Assembly (NCBI GenBank): GCA_050742415.1 | Contig: JBOGIF010000068.1 | Coordinates: forward strand, 1-25,505 | Origin: JBOGIF01 sp050742415 | GTDB lineage: Bacteria > Actinomycetota > Acidimicrobiia > Acidimicrobiales > AC-14 | Length of the DNA stretch: 25,505 bases | Reading direction: 5' to 3' | Part shown: positions 1-7,005 of the stretch, piece after piece | Numbering within the stretch: the stretch's first letter is position 1 | Layout of the letters: the number at the start of each line of letters is the position of its first letter | Position numbers and translations under genes: made by a program | The notes under the pieces: generated by a model | Databases searched by the model: none | What the model was told of the DNA's origin: nothing | The model's input: the letters and a program-made list of their open reading frames with translations, nothing else

Positions 1-2
1 GG

Positions 3-200
3 GCAGCGGTGGGGATGAGCCGGCCCGGGCACCTCTACCTGCTGAGCGTCTGGCGCGACCGGGCAGGGGCCCGGAGGTTCCTCGACTCGGGATGGCTGGC
101 GGACCTGGCCGAGCGGTGGGACGGCCTGTGGGCCGACGAGTGGTTTCCGGAGGACGAGTTCGGCCACTGGGACGGTCTGCGCCTGCGGCGGGTGAAGTAG
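3..200 (+). CDS. 3' end of a small protein, possibly ABM-like (partial)
   Basis: The reading frame is open from the window edge and ends at TAG 198-200. GTG 9 and ATG 15 lie in frame, but neither has a convincing ribosome binding site, so the gene probably starts upstream of the window. The visible part is about 65 residues, rich in Trp and acidic residues, with segments LYLLSVW and a Trp-Leu-Ala-Asp-Leu stretch. This loosely resembles the C-terminal strand and helix of antibiotic-biosynthesis-monooxygenase (ABM) dimeric alpha-beta barrels, a fold that includes heme-degrading enzymes. The resemblance is weak and is stated only as a possibility. It is followed by a 145-base gap and then an iron-box-controlled ABC transporter gene. 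Confidence 0.45.
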   Translation, partial: AAVGMSRPGHLYLLSVWRDRAGARRFLDSGWLADLAERWDGLWADEWFPEDEFGHWDGLRLRRVK

Positions 201-345
201 CACTACTCCATCGACATGCCCAAGGCCGTCGTGGACCTCGGGGAGGTCGTCGAAACCGGGCTAGCGAGGAGCCGGGATGCCGTCGGCCGGGACTGGATGT
301 TAGGTTCGCCTAACAGCAACTCTCTTCTAGACCGAACGAGGCGAG
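201..345. other. Intergenic region upstream of fbpC
   Basis: This stretch holds no credible gene; short frames crossing it are shadows. Its only recognisable element is the iron-box-like palindrome at 300-318 followed by the fbpC ribosome binding region. Nothing recognisable was seen in 201-299. Confidence 0.5.
300..318 (+). promoter_or_regulatory. DtxR/IdeR-type iron box upstream of fbpC
   Basis: TTAGGTTCGCCTAACAGCA matches the DtxR/IdeR consensus TTAGGTTAGCCTAACCTAA at 15 of 19 positions. Its core is a perfect inverted repeat, TTAGG-TTCG-CCTAA. It lies 27 bases before the ATG of an iron-type ABC ATPase, where a bound Fe(II)-repressor would block transcription. DtxR-family control is inferred from sequence similarity. 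Confidence 0.8.
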
Positions 346-1422
346 ATGGCCCAGCTTGGATCACCGGCCAGCAACGTCCCGCCGTGGACGGCCGTGGAGT
401 GCGCCGGCCTGTCGAAGTCGTTCGGCCCCGTGAGGGCGCTCGACCACGTCGATCTGGAGGTTCGATCGGGCGGTGTCACCGCGCTCCTCGGCCCGTCAGG
501 CTGCGGCAAGACCACGTTGCTCCGGCTCATTGCCGGGTTCGACCGGCCCGACGACGGGTCGATCCGGGTCGAGGGGCGAAGCGTGTCCGGGAACAGGCAC
601 CACGTTGCTCCTGAGGAGCGTCGCATCGGGGTGGTCTCTCAGGACGGCGCATTGTTCCCCCACCTCACCGTGGCCGGAAACGTCGCCTACGGGCTGGCAC
701 GCCAGTGCGACCGGCGGGAACGCGTCGAGTCCACGCTTCGCCTGTGCCAGCTCGAGGGCCTGGGCGCGCGCATGCCCCACGAGCTGTCGGGCGGTCAGCA
801 GCAGCTGGTGGCCCTCGGCCGGGCCCTGGCGCCGCGCCCCGCGGTCGTGCTGTTCGACGAGCCCTTCAGCCGTCTCGACGCCCTGCTGCGCGTCGAGTTG
901 CGGCGAGAGGTTGCCGGGATCCTTCGTCGTAGCGGCCAGACCGCGGTTCTGGTGACCCACGATCAGGGCGAGGCCCTGTCGATGGCCGACCATCTGGTGG
1001 TACTGCGAGGAGGACGTGTGATCCAGCATGGTGCACCGGCGGCGGTGTACCGGTACCCGGCTGATCCCTGGGTAGCCGAGTTCGTGGGTGGCGCTAACGT
1101 GCTCAGCGGGCGGATGGTGAGGCCGGGCGTCGCCTCTTGCGCGCTGGGCGAGCTGGACGTGGCCGGCGGTCCCGACGAGGGCCGGGTGAGGATCGCCATA
1201 CGGCCGGAGCAGCTTCGCTTCGTGCCGGGCGAGACCACCACAGGCAGAGTCGAGAGGTGCGAGTACCACGGCCACGATGCCATGGTGACGACGACGCTTG
1301 GCGACGGGACCCGGTTGGTCGTCCGAAGTCAGGACGAGGAGCTGCCGTCACCTGGGAACCGGGTGGCCGTCGCCTGCGCGGGGACGGCGCGGGCCTTCAC
1401 CCCGGCGGTTCCGCCGGGGTGA
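346..1422 (+). CDS. fbpC: Fe(III) ABC transporter ATP-binding protein
   Basis: A 358-residue ATPase that would energise iron(III) import at the inner face of the membrane. Visible motifs in order: Walker A GPSGCGKTT at 49-57, Q-loop Gln98, signature LSGGQ at 146-150, Walker B ending in Asp169-Glu170, and switch His203. A C-terminal TOBE-type region follows from about residue 245, containing IRPEQLRF. Length and layout fit the FbpC/AfuC/PotA group. The ATG has GAGGCGAG just upstream. It converges on the binding-protein gene at 1433-2734, and the permease is at 2823-4382 on the minus strand, so the three parts of one importer are split into opposite transcripts. An iron box at 300-318 suggests repression when iron is sufficient. 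Spermidine- or thiamine-type specificity cannot be excluded from the ATPase alone, but the neighbouring binding protein is clearly of the iron type. Confidence 0.93.
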   Translation: MAQLGSPASNVPPWTAVECAGLSKSFGPVRALDHVDLEVRSGGVTALLGPSGCGKTTLLRLIAGFDRPDDGSIRVEGRSVSGNRHHVAPEERRIGVVSQDGALFPHLTVAGNVAYGLARQCDRRERVESTLRLCQLEGLGARMPHELSGGQQQLVALGRALAPRPAVVLFDEPFSRLDALLRVELRREVAGILRRSGQTAVLVTHDQGEALSMADHLVVLRGGRVIQHGAPAAVYRYPADPWVAEFVGGANVLSGRMVRPGVASCALGELDVAGGPDEGRVRIAIRPEQLRFVPGETTTGRVERCEYHGHDAMVTTTLGDGTRLVVRSQDEELPSPGNRVAVACAGTARAFTPAVPPG

Positions 1423-1425
1423 AGG
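1394..1425. terminator. Perfect hairpin between convergent fbpC and fbpA
   Basis: Two perfect 15-base arms (1394-1408 and 1411-1425) are separated by only TT. The hairpin overlaps the fbpC stop codon (1420-1422) and ends 7 bases before the fbpA stop. There is no long T-tract. Its position between convergent genes suits a bidirectional terminator. Confidence 0.75.
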
Positions 1426-1432
1426 CGTCATC

Positions 1433-2734
1433 TCAGGGGAGAAGTGTGGCGGTGGTCAGCAGGCTGACGGCCAGGGCGTTGTCCAACGCGTTGAGGTCGA
1501 TGTTGGGGGACTGGACTTGGGCCAGAGGTATCAGCTCCGGCCGCGCCGCCACGTCGGCTACGAGTGGGTACTCGCTCGTCTGGTCCCGGAAGTAGGTCTG
1601 GGCCGACTTCGACACCAGGTACTTCACGAACATCTCGGCCGCCCCGGGGCTGTCGGTGTTCTTCAGGATCCCGGCGCCTGCGGTGTTGACCAGGGCGCCG
1701 GGGTCGCCGCCGGTGGTGTAGGAGTTGACCACGTTGGCCTGCTCGGCCGGGGTGAGCTGGAAGCGGTAGTAGTGGTTGATCAGCCCGAGCTGGACCGGAC
1801 TGGCGGCGTTGGCCACCGCCTGGGCGATCGCCAGGTTGCCGGTGATACGGACCGGGCTGTTGTTCTTGAAGGCGGTCAGCCACGCCGACGTGGCAGCCTG
1901 GCCGTTGGTGAGGACCATGGCGGCGACGAAGTTCTGGAACGAGGCGTTGGTGGGGTCATAGCCGACCTTGCCAGTCCAGGCCGGGCCGGTGAGGTCGAAG
2001 ACATTGGTCGGGACGCTGGCCGCGGGGACCTTGGTGGGGTTGTAGGCGATGACTCGGACCCGTCCCGAGACGCCGGCCCAGGTCCTGTCCTGGGCCAGGA
2101 ACTTCGGGTTCACGATCCGCCCCGTGGCCCCTGCGGGCGCGGTCTTGAACAGACCGGCCCGGCTCACCTGGCCCAGCGTGCCGGCGTCCTGGGAGAAGAA
2201 CACGTCGGCGGGGGTGTTGGCCCCCTCGGTGAGCAGCAACGCAGCCAGCCCCGACGAGCCGCCGGTGAAGTTGGTCGTCAGGTTGATCCCGGTGTCGGCG
2301 GTGAACTGCGTGAGAAGCGGGTTCACCAGGGTTGCCGATCGCCCCGAGTACAAGACCAGAGACGACCCCTCGCTGCTGTTGCCGATCGAGTAGTCGCACT
2401 TCGACCCGGCCGGGCAGGAACCGGCGGCCGAGTTCAGGTACACCTTGTTGGTGCTGGACTCCTCCGACAGGAGTCCCCCGGCGACGAGCTCGGCTTCGGT
2501 GCCATAGCGGCCGTTCTGGGCGAAGTACGCCTCTTCGGCTGTCCGCAGCGTGCGGGTGTCGATGGCCTCGGCCGCGGCCTTGCCCTTGTCGCCCACGCCG
2601 CCCACTGCAAAGACGACCACGGCGGCGAGGATGCCGAGGATGATGATCACGACCAGCAACTCGATCAGCGTGAACCCGCCCTCCCGGGCCGTCCGCTGTT
2701 CGAGCGCGGTCGCTCGTCGAAACAAGCGATGCAT
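1433..2734 (-). CDS. fbpA: Type IV pilin-like / iron(III)-binding protein fusion
   Basis: A 433-residue protein made of two parts in one uninterrupted frame. Residues 1-20 are a charged leader ending Gly19-Gly20, followed by FTLIELLVVII: a class III prepilin signal with predicted cleavage before Phe21 and the conserved Glu at mature position 5. Residues 21-45 form the hydrophobic pilin helix. Residues 46-120 look like a small pilin head, with a TAEEAYFAQNGRYGTEAEL segment and a Cys107-Cys113 pair. From about residue 125 an FbpA/FutA-type iron-binding domain follows: LVLYSGRS at 126-133, PADVFFSQDAG at 175-185, GVSGRVRVIAYN at 221-232, and adjacent Tyr322-Tyr323 in NHYYR, the usual Fe(III) ligands. 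GGGGGACAGGG precedes the ATG. Such binding proteins in Gram-positives are normally lipoproteins; here the pilin segment replaces the anchor. Iron binding is well supported by family; assembly into a pilus is inference. Confidence 0.92.
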   Translation of the reverse strand: MHRLFRRATALEQRTAREGGFTLIELLVVIIILGILAAVVVFAVGGVGDKGKAAAEAIDTRTLRTAEEAYFAQNGRYGTEAELVAGGLLSEESSTNKVYLNSAAGSCPAGSKCDYSIGNSSEGSSLVLYSGRSATLVNPLLTQFTADTGINLTTNFTGGSSGLAALLLTEGANTPADVFFSQDAGTLGQVSRAGLFKTAPAGATGRIVNPKFLAQDRTWAGVSGRVRVIAYNPTKVPAASVPTNVFDLTGPAWTGKVGYDPTNASFQNFVAAMVLTNGQAATSAWLTAFKNNSPVRITGNLAIAQAVANAASPVQLGLINHYYRFQLTPAEQANVVNSYTTGGDPGALVNTAGAGILKNTDSPGAAEMFVKYLVSKSAQTYFRDQTSEYPLVADVAARPELIPLAQVQSPNIDLNALDNALAVSLLTTATLLP

Positions 2735-2794
2735 TCCCTGTCCCCCTGTTCATGGGCAGCCGGTGGGCTGCGGTGTATGTCTGAACAGAGAACC

Positions 2795-2813
2795 TAATCT
2801 TAGTAGAACCTAA
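2795..2813 (-). promoter_or_regulatory. Iron-box-like site upstream of fbpA
   Basis: Read on the minus strand, TTAGGTTCTACTAAGATTA matches the DtxR/IdeR consensus at 13 of 19 positions. A further AACCTAA half-site overlaps it at 2791-2797. It lies about 60-80 bases upstream of the fbpA start, in the 88-base gap after fbpB, so fbpA probably has its own iron-responsive promoter. Confidence 0.65.
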
Positions 2814-2822
2814 GAAGCAATA

Positions 2823-4382
2823 TCAGGGATGCCTTATAAGCCTTCCGAACACCAGGGCGGTGGCCAGCGCGCCCACGGTGACGAGCACCAGTGAAGGCAC
2901 GGCGGCCTGGGTGGCGGTTCCCAGCTCCGCGTCTGCGGCCGTCCAGGCCTGCGTCGCCAGCGTCTCGAACCCGAAGGGGCCGATCAGCAATGTCGCCGGC
3001 AGCTCTTTGAGGGAGGCCAGGAACACCAGGACCAGTCCGGTGCCCAACCCGGGTGCGAGAAGCGGGCCGGTCACCGTCCTGAACACCCGCCCCGGCCGCT
3101 GGCCCAGCGACCGCGCCGTCTCCTCGAAGCCCACTGGCACCTGCACCGCCCGGGCGTGGAGGGCGCTCACCGCCAGAGGTAGGAACAGGACCACGTGGGC
3201 GAACACCAGCACCGGCAGGCGACGGTAGAGAAAGGGGAGGAACCGCACGGCGAAGAAGGCCACCGAAAGCGCCACCACCACCCCGGGCAAGGCATGGCCC
3301 ACCCAGGTCGACCGTTCGAAGGTGCTGCTGAGACGGTTTCGATGGCGGGCCGCCAGCAGCGAGACGGGCACGGCCGCGGCCACGGTGACGGCGGCGCCGA
3401 GGGACGACACCAGAACCGAGCCTCTCAGCCCTCGCCCCAGGTGCGCCACGTCGATGGTGGCCCGGCCAGCGTCGGTGAGGCCCTTCAGCATGCTCGCCAC
3501 CGGCACGCCGATGGACAGCAGCGCGATCGCGATCGGCGCCAGCAGTGCCGGCCACCTCCACCTACCCACCTTCGTGCCCGTCGAGATCGGGCTCAACGGG
3601 CCGCCCCCGGACCGGTGGTAGCGGGCCGCACCTCGCGTCCGAGCCTCGGCGGCCACGATGGCGAGGGTGAAGACGAGCAGGACACATCCCAGCACCGCTC
3701 CGCGCGGAGGGTCGATGCCGACCAGGTAGCTCTGGTAGATGATCGTCGTGAAGGTGTTCACGCCCAGCAGGGAGACGGCCCCGAAGTCGGAGGCGACGAA
3801 GAGCGCGACGAGCAGGGAGCCGGCGGCAACTGCCGGACGGATCTGGGGAAGGGTCACGCGCAGGAAGGTGCGAGCCCTGGTGTCGCCCAGCGATCGAGCG
3901 GTTTCCTCCAATGCGGGATCGGCGCCGGTCAACATCGCCATCACGGGAAGGAACACCAAGGGGTAGCAGAGGAGCGTGAGCACGAACCAGGCCGCGACCA
4001 ATCCCCCTGCGGAGGGCCACACGGTGGTGTACGCGAGCGCCGTGACGTAGCTCGGCAGGCCCAGGGGCAGCGCGCACAACACCCTCCATATCCGGCGGCC
4101 CGGGAGGTTGCACCGGGCCATCAACCAGCCAAGGCCGGTGCCCACTGCCGCGCTCGATACTGTGACCGCGGCCGCCAGACCCAGGCTGCGGGCCAGCAGG
4201 ACGCGTGTCGACGGCGCCAAGACCACCTCCGCGACGCCGGACGCGCCTCGCTGGCCGGCGACCACGACCAGGTAGACGGCGGGGAGCACGGCAAGCGACG
4301 CCACCAGCGCGCCGCCGGCCGAGAGGAGGAGCGGAGGGGGGTGGTCGTGACTCGACCGGTAACCGGGGAACCTTAAGGGCAC
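2823..4382 (-). CDS. fbpB: Fe(III) ABC transporter permease, two fused domains
   Basis: A 519-residue integral membrane protein of the FbpB/ThiP type, with two homologous permease halves in one chain and about twelve hydrophobic segments. Each half carries an EAA loop that docks the ATPase: EETARSLGDTRARTFLRV in the first and EETARSLGQRPGRVFRTV in the second. It should form the membrane channel for iron delivered by the pilin-linked binding protein, driven by the ATPase encoded at 346-1422. The GTG at 4382 directly follows an in-frame TAG. The next in-frame GTG would remove part of the first membrane segment, so 4382 is preferred. The iron-box-like element at 4368-4386 covers this start codon. 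fbpA follows 88 bases downstream on the same strand. Confidence 0.93.
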   Translation of the reverse strand: MPLRFPGYRSSHDHPPPLLLSAGGALVASLAVLPAVYLVVVAGQRGASGVAEVVLAPSTRVLLARSLGLAAAVTVSSAAVGTGLGWLMARCNLPGRRIWRVLCALPLGLPSYVTALAYTTVWPSAGGLVAAWFVLTLLCYPLVFLPVMAMLTGADPALEETARSLGDTRARTFLRVTLPQIRPAVAAGSLLVALFVASDFGAVSLLGVNTFTTIIYQSYLVGIDPPRGAVLGCVLLVFTLAIVAAEARTRGAARYHRSGGGPLSPISTGTKVGRWRWPALLAPIAIALLSIGVPVASMLKGLTDAGRATIDVAHLGRGLRGSVLVSSLGAAVTVAAAVPVSLLAARHRNRLSSTFERSTWVGHALPGVVVALSVAFFAVRFLPFLYRRLPVLVFAHVVLFLPLAVSALHARAVQVPVGFEETARSLGQRPGRVFRTVTGPLLAPGLGTGLVLVFLASLKELPATLLIGPFGFETLATQAWTAADAELGTATQAAVPSLVLVTVGALATALVFGRLIRHP

Positions 4383-4386
4383 CTAA
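4368..4386 (-). promoter_or_regulatory. Iron-box-like site overlapping the fbpB start
   Basis: On the minus strand TTAGGTGCCCTTAAGGTTC matches the DtxR/IdeR consensus at 11 of 19 positions and contains the GTG start of fbpB. It is weaker than the other two sites; its position beside a gene of the same importer is the main support. A TAGAAA hexamer six bases before the GTG could be a -10 for a leaderless message. Confidence 0.45.
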
Positions 4387-4482
4387 TCTTTCTAGGACGG
4401 CGAGGCTTAGTCATGCTCCCTGGGATGGGCTGGGCTGACCGCGCCGCCGGCTGGGGCGCCGCTCTGGCCGCCAGGGACGCTG

Positions 4483-5232
4483 CTAGTTGCCGGTGTGGCC
4501 GTTGCCCGCCGCCAGCCCGTTGGCCAGGGCGATCAGGGCCACCACGGCGGGGGCGTCGGGCGCCAGGTCGATGGGTGCGACGCCCAAGCGGTCGGCCTCC
4601 ACGATCTTGGGGTCGTCGGGCACCGCCACGATCTCGAGCCCTGGAAAGGCGGACCGGACCAGCGCGATGTCGTCGTCGTCTCGGACCCGATTGGCGACGA
4701 CGATCACCTGGCCGATGGATCTCTGCCGGGCCAGCTCGGTGGCTCGGGTGCCGACCTCGAGCGACTTCGGCGTGGGTTCGACCACCACCAGCACCGTGTC
4801 CACCCGCTGGTCGCCGAGGCGTGTGAGCGTGCCCACGCCCGCCTCGAAGTCGGCGACGACTACTTCGCTTGGGAACTCAACGGATCCGAGCAACTGCTCG
4901 GGGGAGAGCCCACATCAAAGGCATCCCGGTTCGGGGTTGTCGATCCGGGCCACCACCGCCAATCGCACGCCGTCGGGGCCGTCGGAACCGTAGCGCTGGA
5001 GCAGCGTCTCCCAGGTTGGCGCGTGCTCCTCCTGGCCCTCGTCGAGGGCCTGGCGCATCGACACCAGCCGTTCGGTCTCCTCGTCGCCCACGCCCAGCGA
5101 GATTCCGAGGTTGGGGTTGGAGTCGCAGTCAAGCGCGACCACCGGCATTCCGCTGCGGGCCAGGTGGCGGGCGATCACCGAGGATGTGGTGGTCTTGCCC
5201 GAACCACCTTTGCCGACGACGGCCAGCTTCAT
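4483..5232 (-). CDS. CooC-like P-loop ATPase with in-frame TGA (putative selenoprotein)
   Basis: One frame of 249 codons runs from ATG 5232 to TAG 4483, interrupted only by TGA at 4915-4917 (codon 106). Before the TGA: deviant Walker A GKGGSGKT at 7-14 and LDCDSNPNLG at 34-43. After it, in the same frame: VVVADFEAGVGTLTR, LVVVEPTPKS and VVANRVRDD, all typical of CooC/MinD ATPases. The TGA lies in EPGCL-TGA-CGLSPEQLL. Aligned to CooC, Cys104 and codon 106 fall on the CXC motif that binds nickel or zinc at the dimer interface, so TGA replaces the second Cys. A SECIS-like stem-loop follows at once (4870-4912). The start overlaps the stop of the upstream ATPase gene (ATGA), implying coupling. I infer selenocysteine. 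Alternatives are a TGC-to-TGA sequencing error or a recent nonsense mutation. The metal substrate is unknown. Confidence 0.75.
4870..4912 (-). promoter_or_regulatory. Putative bacterial SECIS stem-loop
   Basis: In the message starting three bases after the TGA: a 4-bp helix UGGG/CCCA, a 3-bp helix CUC/GAG offset by a UU bulge, an internal loop, then a perfect 6-bp helix CCGAGC/GCUCGG (4896-4901 with 4886-4891) closed by the tetraloop AGUU (4892-4895). The apical loop begins 20 bases after the UGA and has G in its second position. Both features fit described bacterial SECIS elements, which sit immediately downstream of UGA with a short G-containing loop. Folding was done by eye. Confidence 0.5.
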
Positions 5233-5993
5233 CCCACACGCTCCTCGCTCACGCGGTCCAGCAGCGAGCCTACCGCCCGCACCGCCGGGCAATCGGGCGC
5301 GAGGTCGATGGGCGCCCGGCCCTGGCGCTCGGCGTCGGCCAGCTCCTCGTCCCACGGGACCGCGGCCACCACCTCCAGGCCGGTGCGTCGGGCAATCTCT
5401 TCGGCGTCGCCCGGCTCCCGAACCTTGCTCGCGACGGCTACGACCCGTCGCGGCGAGTCGCGGTCGAGCAGAGCCATCCGGGCCAGCCGCCGGCCTGACA
5501 GCAGGGACTTGGCCGTCGGCTCCACGACCACCAGCACGAGGCGCGCGTAGTTGCCCCAGCCGCCGAAGGCCTGGCGGGTACCCCCGGGCAGGTCGCCCAC
5601 CACGTTCCAGTCGTCGTCGGGCAGCCGGTTCACGATGTTGTGGAAGGCGACCTGCGAGCGGAAGAGATTCTGCTGGCCTTTGATCTTGCCGAACTGGAAG
5701 AAGCGGACGCCGTCCGGCGCGAGGACGGAGTAGGCGACGATGGCCGCCGCCGGGTCCAGCCCGGTCCGCAGCCGCCACCTTGGCCCCTCCTCGCCCGGGG
5801 CCCGCTCCTCTATGGCGTCGTCGGGGATCGGTGGTGTGTGGTCGATCGGCAGCCCGAGCGAGAAGGCCAATCCCGGAAGCGGGTCGGAGTCGATGGCCAG
5901 CACCGGCTCCCCGCGACGGGCCAACAGCCGGGCGAACGTGCCAGCGATCGCCGACTTGCCGGCGCCTCCCTTGCCCACGAACGCGACTCTCAT
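5229..5993 (-). CDS. CooC/MinD-like P-loop ATPase, CXC motif absent
   Basis: A 254-residue cytosolic ATPase with deviant Walker A GKGGAGKS at 7-14, LAIDSDPLPGLAFSLG as the switch I/A' region, and LVLVVVEPTAKSLLSG matching the VEPTPKS block of its downstream neighbour. It is a clear paralogue of the product of 4483-5232. Where CooC has its CXC metal site this protein reads KGQQNLFRSQ, so it cannot bind metal the same way. Where CooC has D-x-G-A-G it reads DLPGGTRQ. ATG 5993 is the start; TGA 5231-5229 overlaps the next ATG. The pair may act as a heterodimer or as alternative maturation factors for a metalloenzyme; no CO dehydrogenase subunit lies in the window, so the client is unknown. Confidence 0.85.
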   Translation of the reverse strand: MRVAFVGKGGAGKSAIAGTFARLLARRGEPVLAIDSDPLPGLAFSLGLPIDHTPPIPDDAIEERAPGEEGPRWRLRTGLDPAAAIVAYSVLAPDGVRFFQFGKIKGQQNLFRSQVAFHNIVNRLPDDDWNVVGDLPGGTRQAFGGWGNYARLVLVVVEPTAKSLLSGRRLARMALLDRDSPRRVVAVASKVREPGDAEEIARRTGLEVVAAVPWDEELADAERQGRAPIDLAPDCPAVRAVGSLLDRVSEERVG

Positions 5994-6038
5994 GGGACGA
6001 GATTGTCACACCGGTTCGACCGGGGCCCGAAAGGGGGG

Positions 6039-6073
6039 CGAGAAGGGGCTTCGACGAACGAAGCCCCTTCTCG
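6039..6073. repeat. Perfect 15-bp inverted repeat between divergent genes
   Basis: CGAGAAGGGGCTTCG (6039-6053) and its exact complement (6059-6073) flank a 5-base loop ACGAA. It lies 46 bases upstream of the ATPase pair and about 120 bases upstream of the Rieske gene, in a 199-base divergent gap. A classical terminator is not expected there. It could be an operator or a leader hairpin. Nothing else recognisable was seen in 5994-6192. Confidence 0.7.
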
Positions 6074-6192
6074 GAGGGGGTTGCTGCAGCCGGGTGCCTA
6101 CCCCCTCCATCCGACGTCAAACACGAGGACCGAAAATCCTCGCAGGGGTTTGCTCCGTAGACTCGGCGACGGCAACGCGAGGGGGTTCGGGG

Positions 6193-6987
6193 GTGGACGC
6201 CAGCTTGGACGGGATGGTGCGGGTGCTGGCGGCCGCCGACCTGCCAGCGGGCGAGGCGAGCAACACCGAGATCCGCCACGCCGACATCGGCGGTGCGGAC
6301 GTCCTGCTCGCCCGCCTGGGGAACGGGCAGGTGGTGGCGTTTGGGGCGATGTGCCCCCACCAGCTCACCGACCTGATGGACGCCACCATTTGGGACGGCA
6401 ACGTCCGCTGTCCGCGCCACAACTACATCTACGACCCGCACACCGGGGAGAACGTGCTTCCCAGCCGCGACTGCCGTCCGGAGAACCTCTGGAAGCTGGC
6501 GCCCGGCTACCTGCCGACCTACCGGGTCGTCGAGGCCGACGGCTGGATCTGGGTGGCCCCGGAGGCCCGGCAGGCTCCGGAGAGCTTCGATCCGGAGCTG
6601 GAGCGCCCCCCGGCCCGTGGTTCGGTCTCGGCGGGGGCTCGGTCGGCGGGTTCGTCCCCGCCCGCACAACCCGTGGGAGGTCCAGCGGTCCAGCCGGCGG
6701 GGCCGGTGGAGCATCCGGGCAAGACGCTGCGGGTCCAGGCCGGCTCGACGTTCGAGCTGCGCCTGCCGACCACCCCGCGTCCTGGCTTCGTCTGGCGGGT
6801 GGAAGTCCCGGCCGCGCTGCTGGCGGTGGTGGAGGAGCGATACGAGCCCTCCGACCCGCCTCGCCACCGGGTGAAACTGGCGGTGCGTTCGGTTGGCCAG
6901 GGAACCGTCCGGTGCTCCTACGGCCGGCCTTGGGAGACGACGGCGGCCGAGGTGCGGACCTACGAGGTGATGGCCGAGCCCTTGTAG
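6193..6987 (+). CDS. Rieske [2Fe-2S] protein fused to a chagasin-like (I42) domain
   Basis: The 264-residue product starts at GTG 6193, chosen because GAGGGGG lies about eight bases upstream; ATG 6214 is the alternative. Residues 8-125 form a Rieske domain with cluster ligands Cys54-x-His56 and Cys73-x2-His76, of the soluble ferredoxin or dioxygenase-subunit type rather than cytochrome bc1. A Pro/Ala/Gly linker runs to about residue 172. The C-terminal part resembles chagasin/I42 cysteine-protease inhibitors: LPTTPRPGFVW matches the NPTTGY/F loop and GRPWE matches the RPW loop, while the middle GxGG loop is not evident. No signal peptide is visible. The gene diverges from the CooC-like pair and converges on the M23 peptidase gene. 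The electron-transfer partner is unknown; whether the second domain inhibits proteases or is only a beta-sandwich scaffold is open. Confidence 0.8.
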   Translation: MDASLDGMVRVLAAADLPAGEASNTEIRHADIGGADVLLARLGNGQVVAFGAMCPHQLTDLMDATIWDGNVRCPRHNYIYDPHTGENVLPSRDCRPENLWKLAPGYLPTYRVVEADGWIWVAPEARQAPESFDPELERPPARGSVSAGARSAGSSPPAQPVGGPAVQPAGPVEHPGKTLRVQAGSTFELRLPTTPRPGFVWRVEVPAALLAVVEERYEPSDPPRHRVKLAVRSVGQGTVRCSYGRPWETTAAEVRTYEVMAEPL

Positions 6988-7005
6988 GTAGGACCAGTGG
7001 GGTGG

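Noticed and set aside
1298..2797. 499-residue open frame on + across fbpA
   Set aside because: Arg/Gly-rich and repetitive with no domain; it is the antisense shadow of the strongly coding fbpA frame.
4483..5232. CooC-like gene as two separate genes or a frameshifted pseudogene
   Set aside because: Both halves lie in the same frame with a single TGA between them, so there is no frameshift; TTG 4893 has no ribosome binding site and would give a protein without a P-loop. A sequencing error at the TGA remains possible.
4915..6867. 650-residue open frame on - ending at TGA 4915
   Set aside because: Only its last 105 codons, from ATG 5232, are real (the CooC-like N-terminus). The rest is an out-of-frame shadow of the upstream ATPase and of the Rieske gene.
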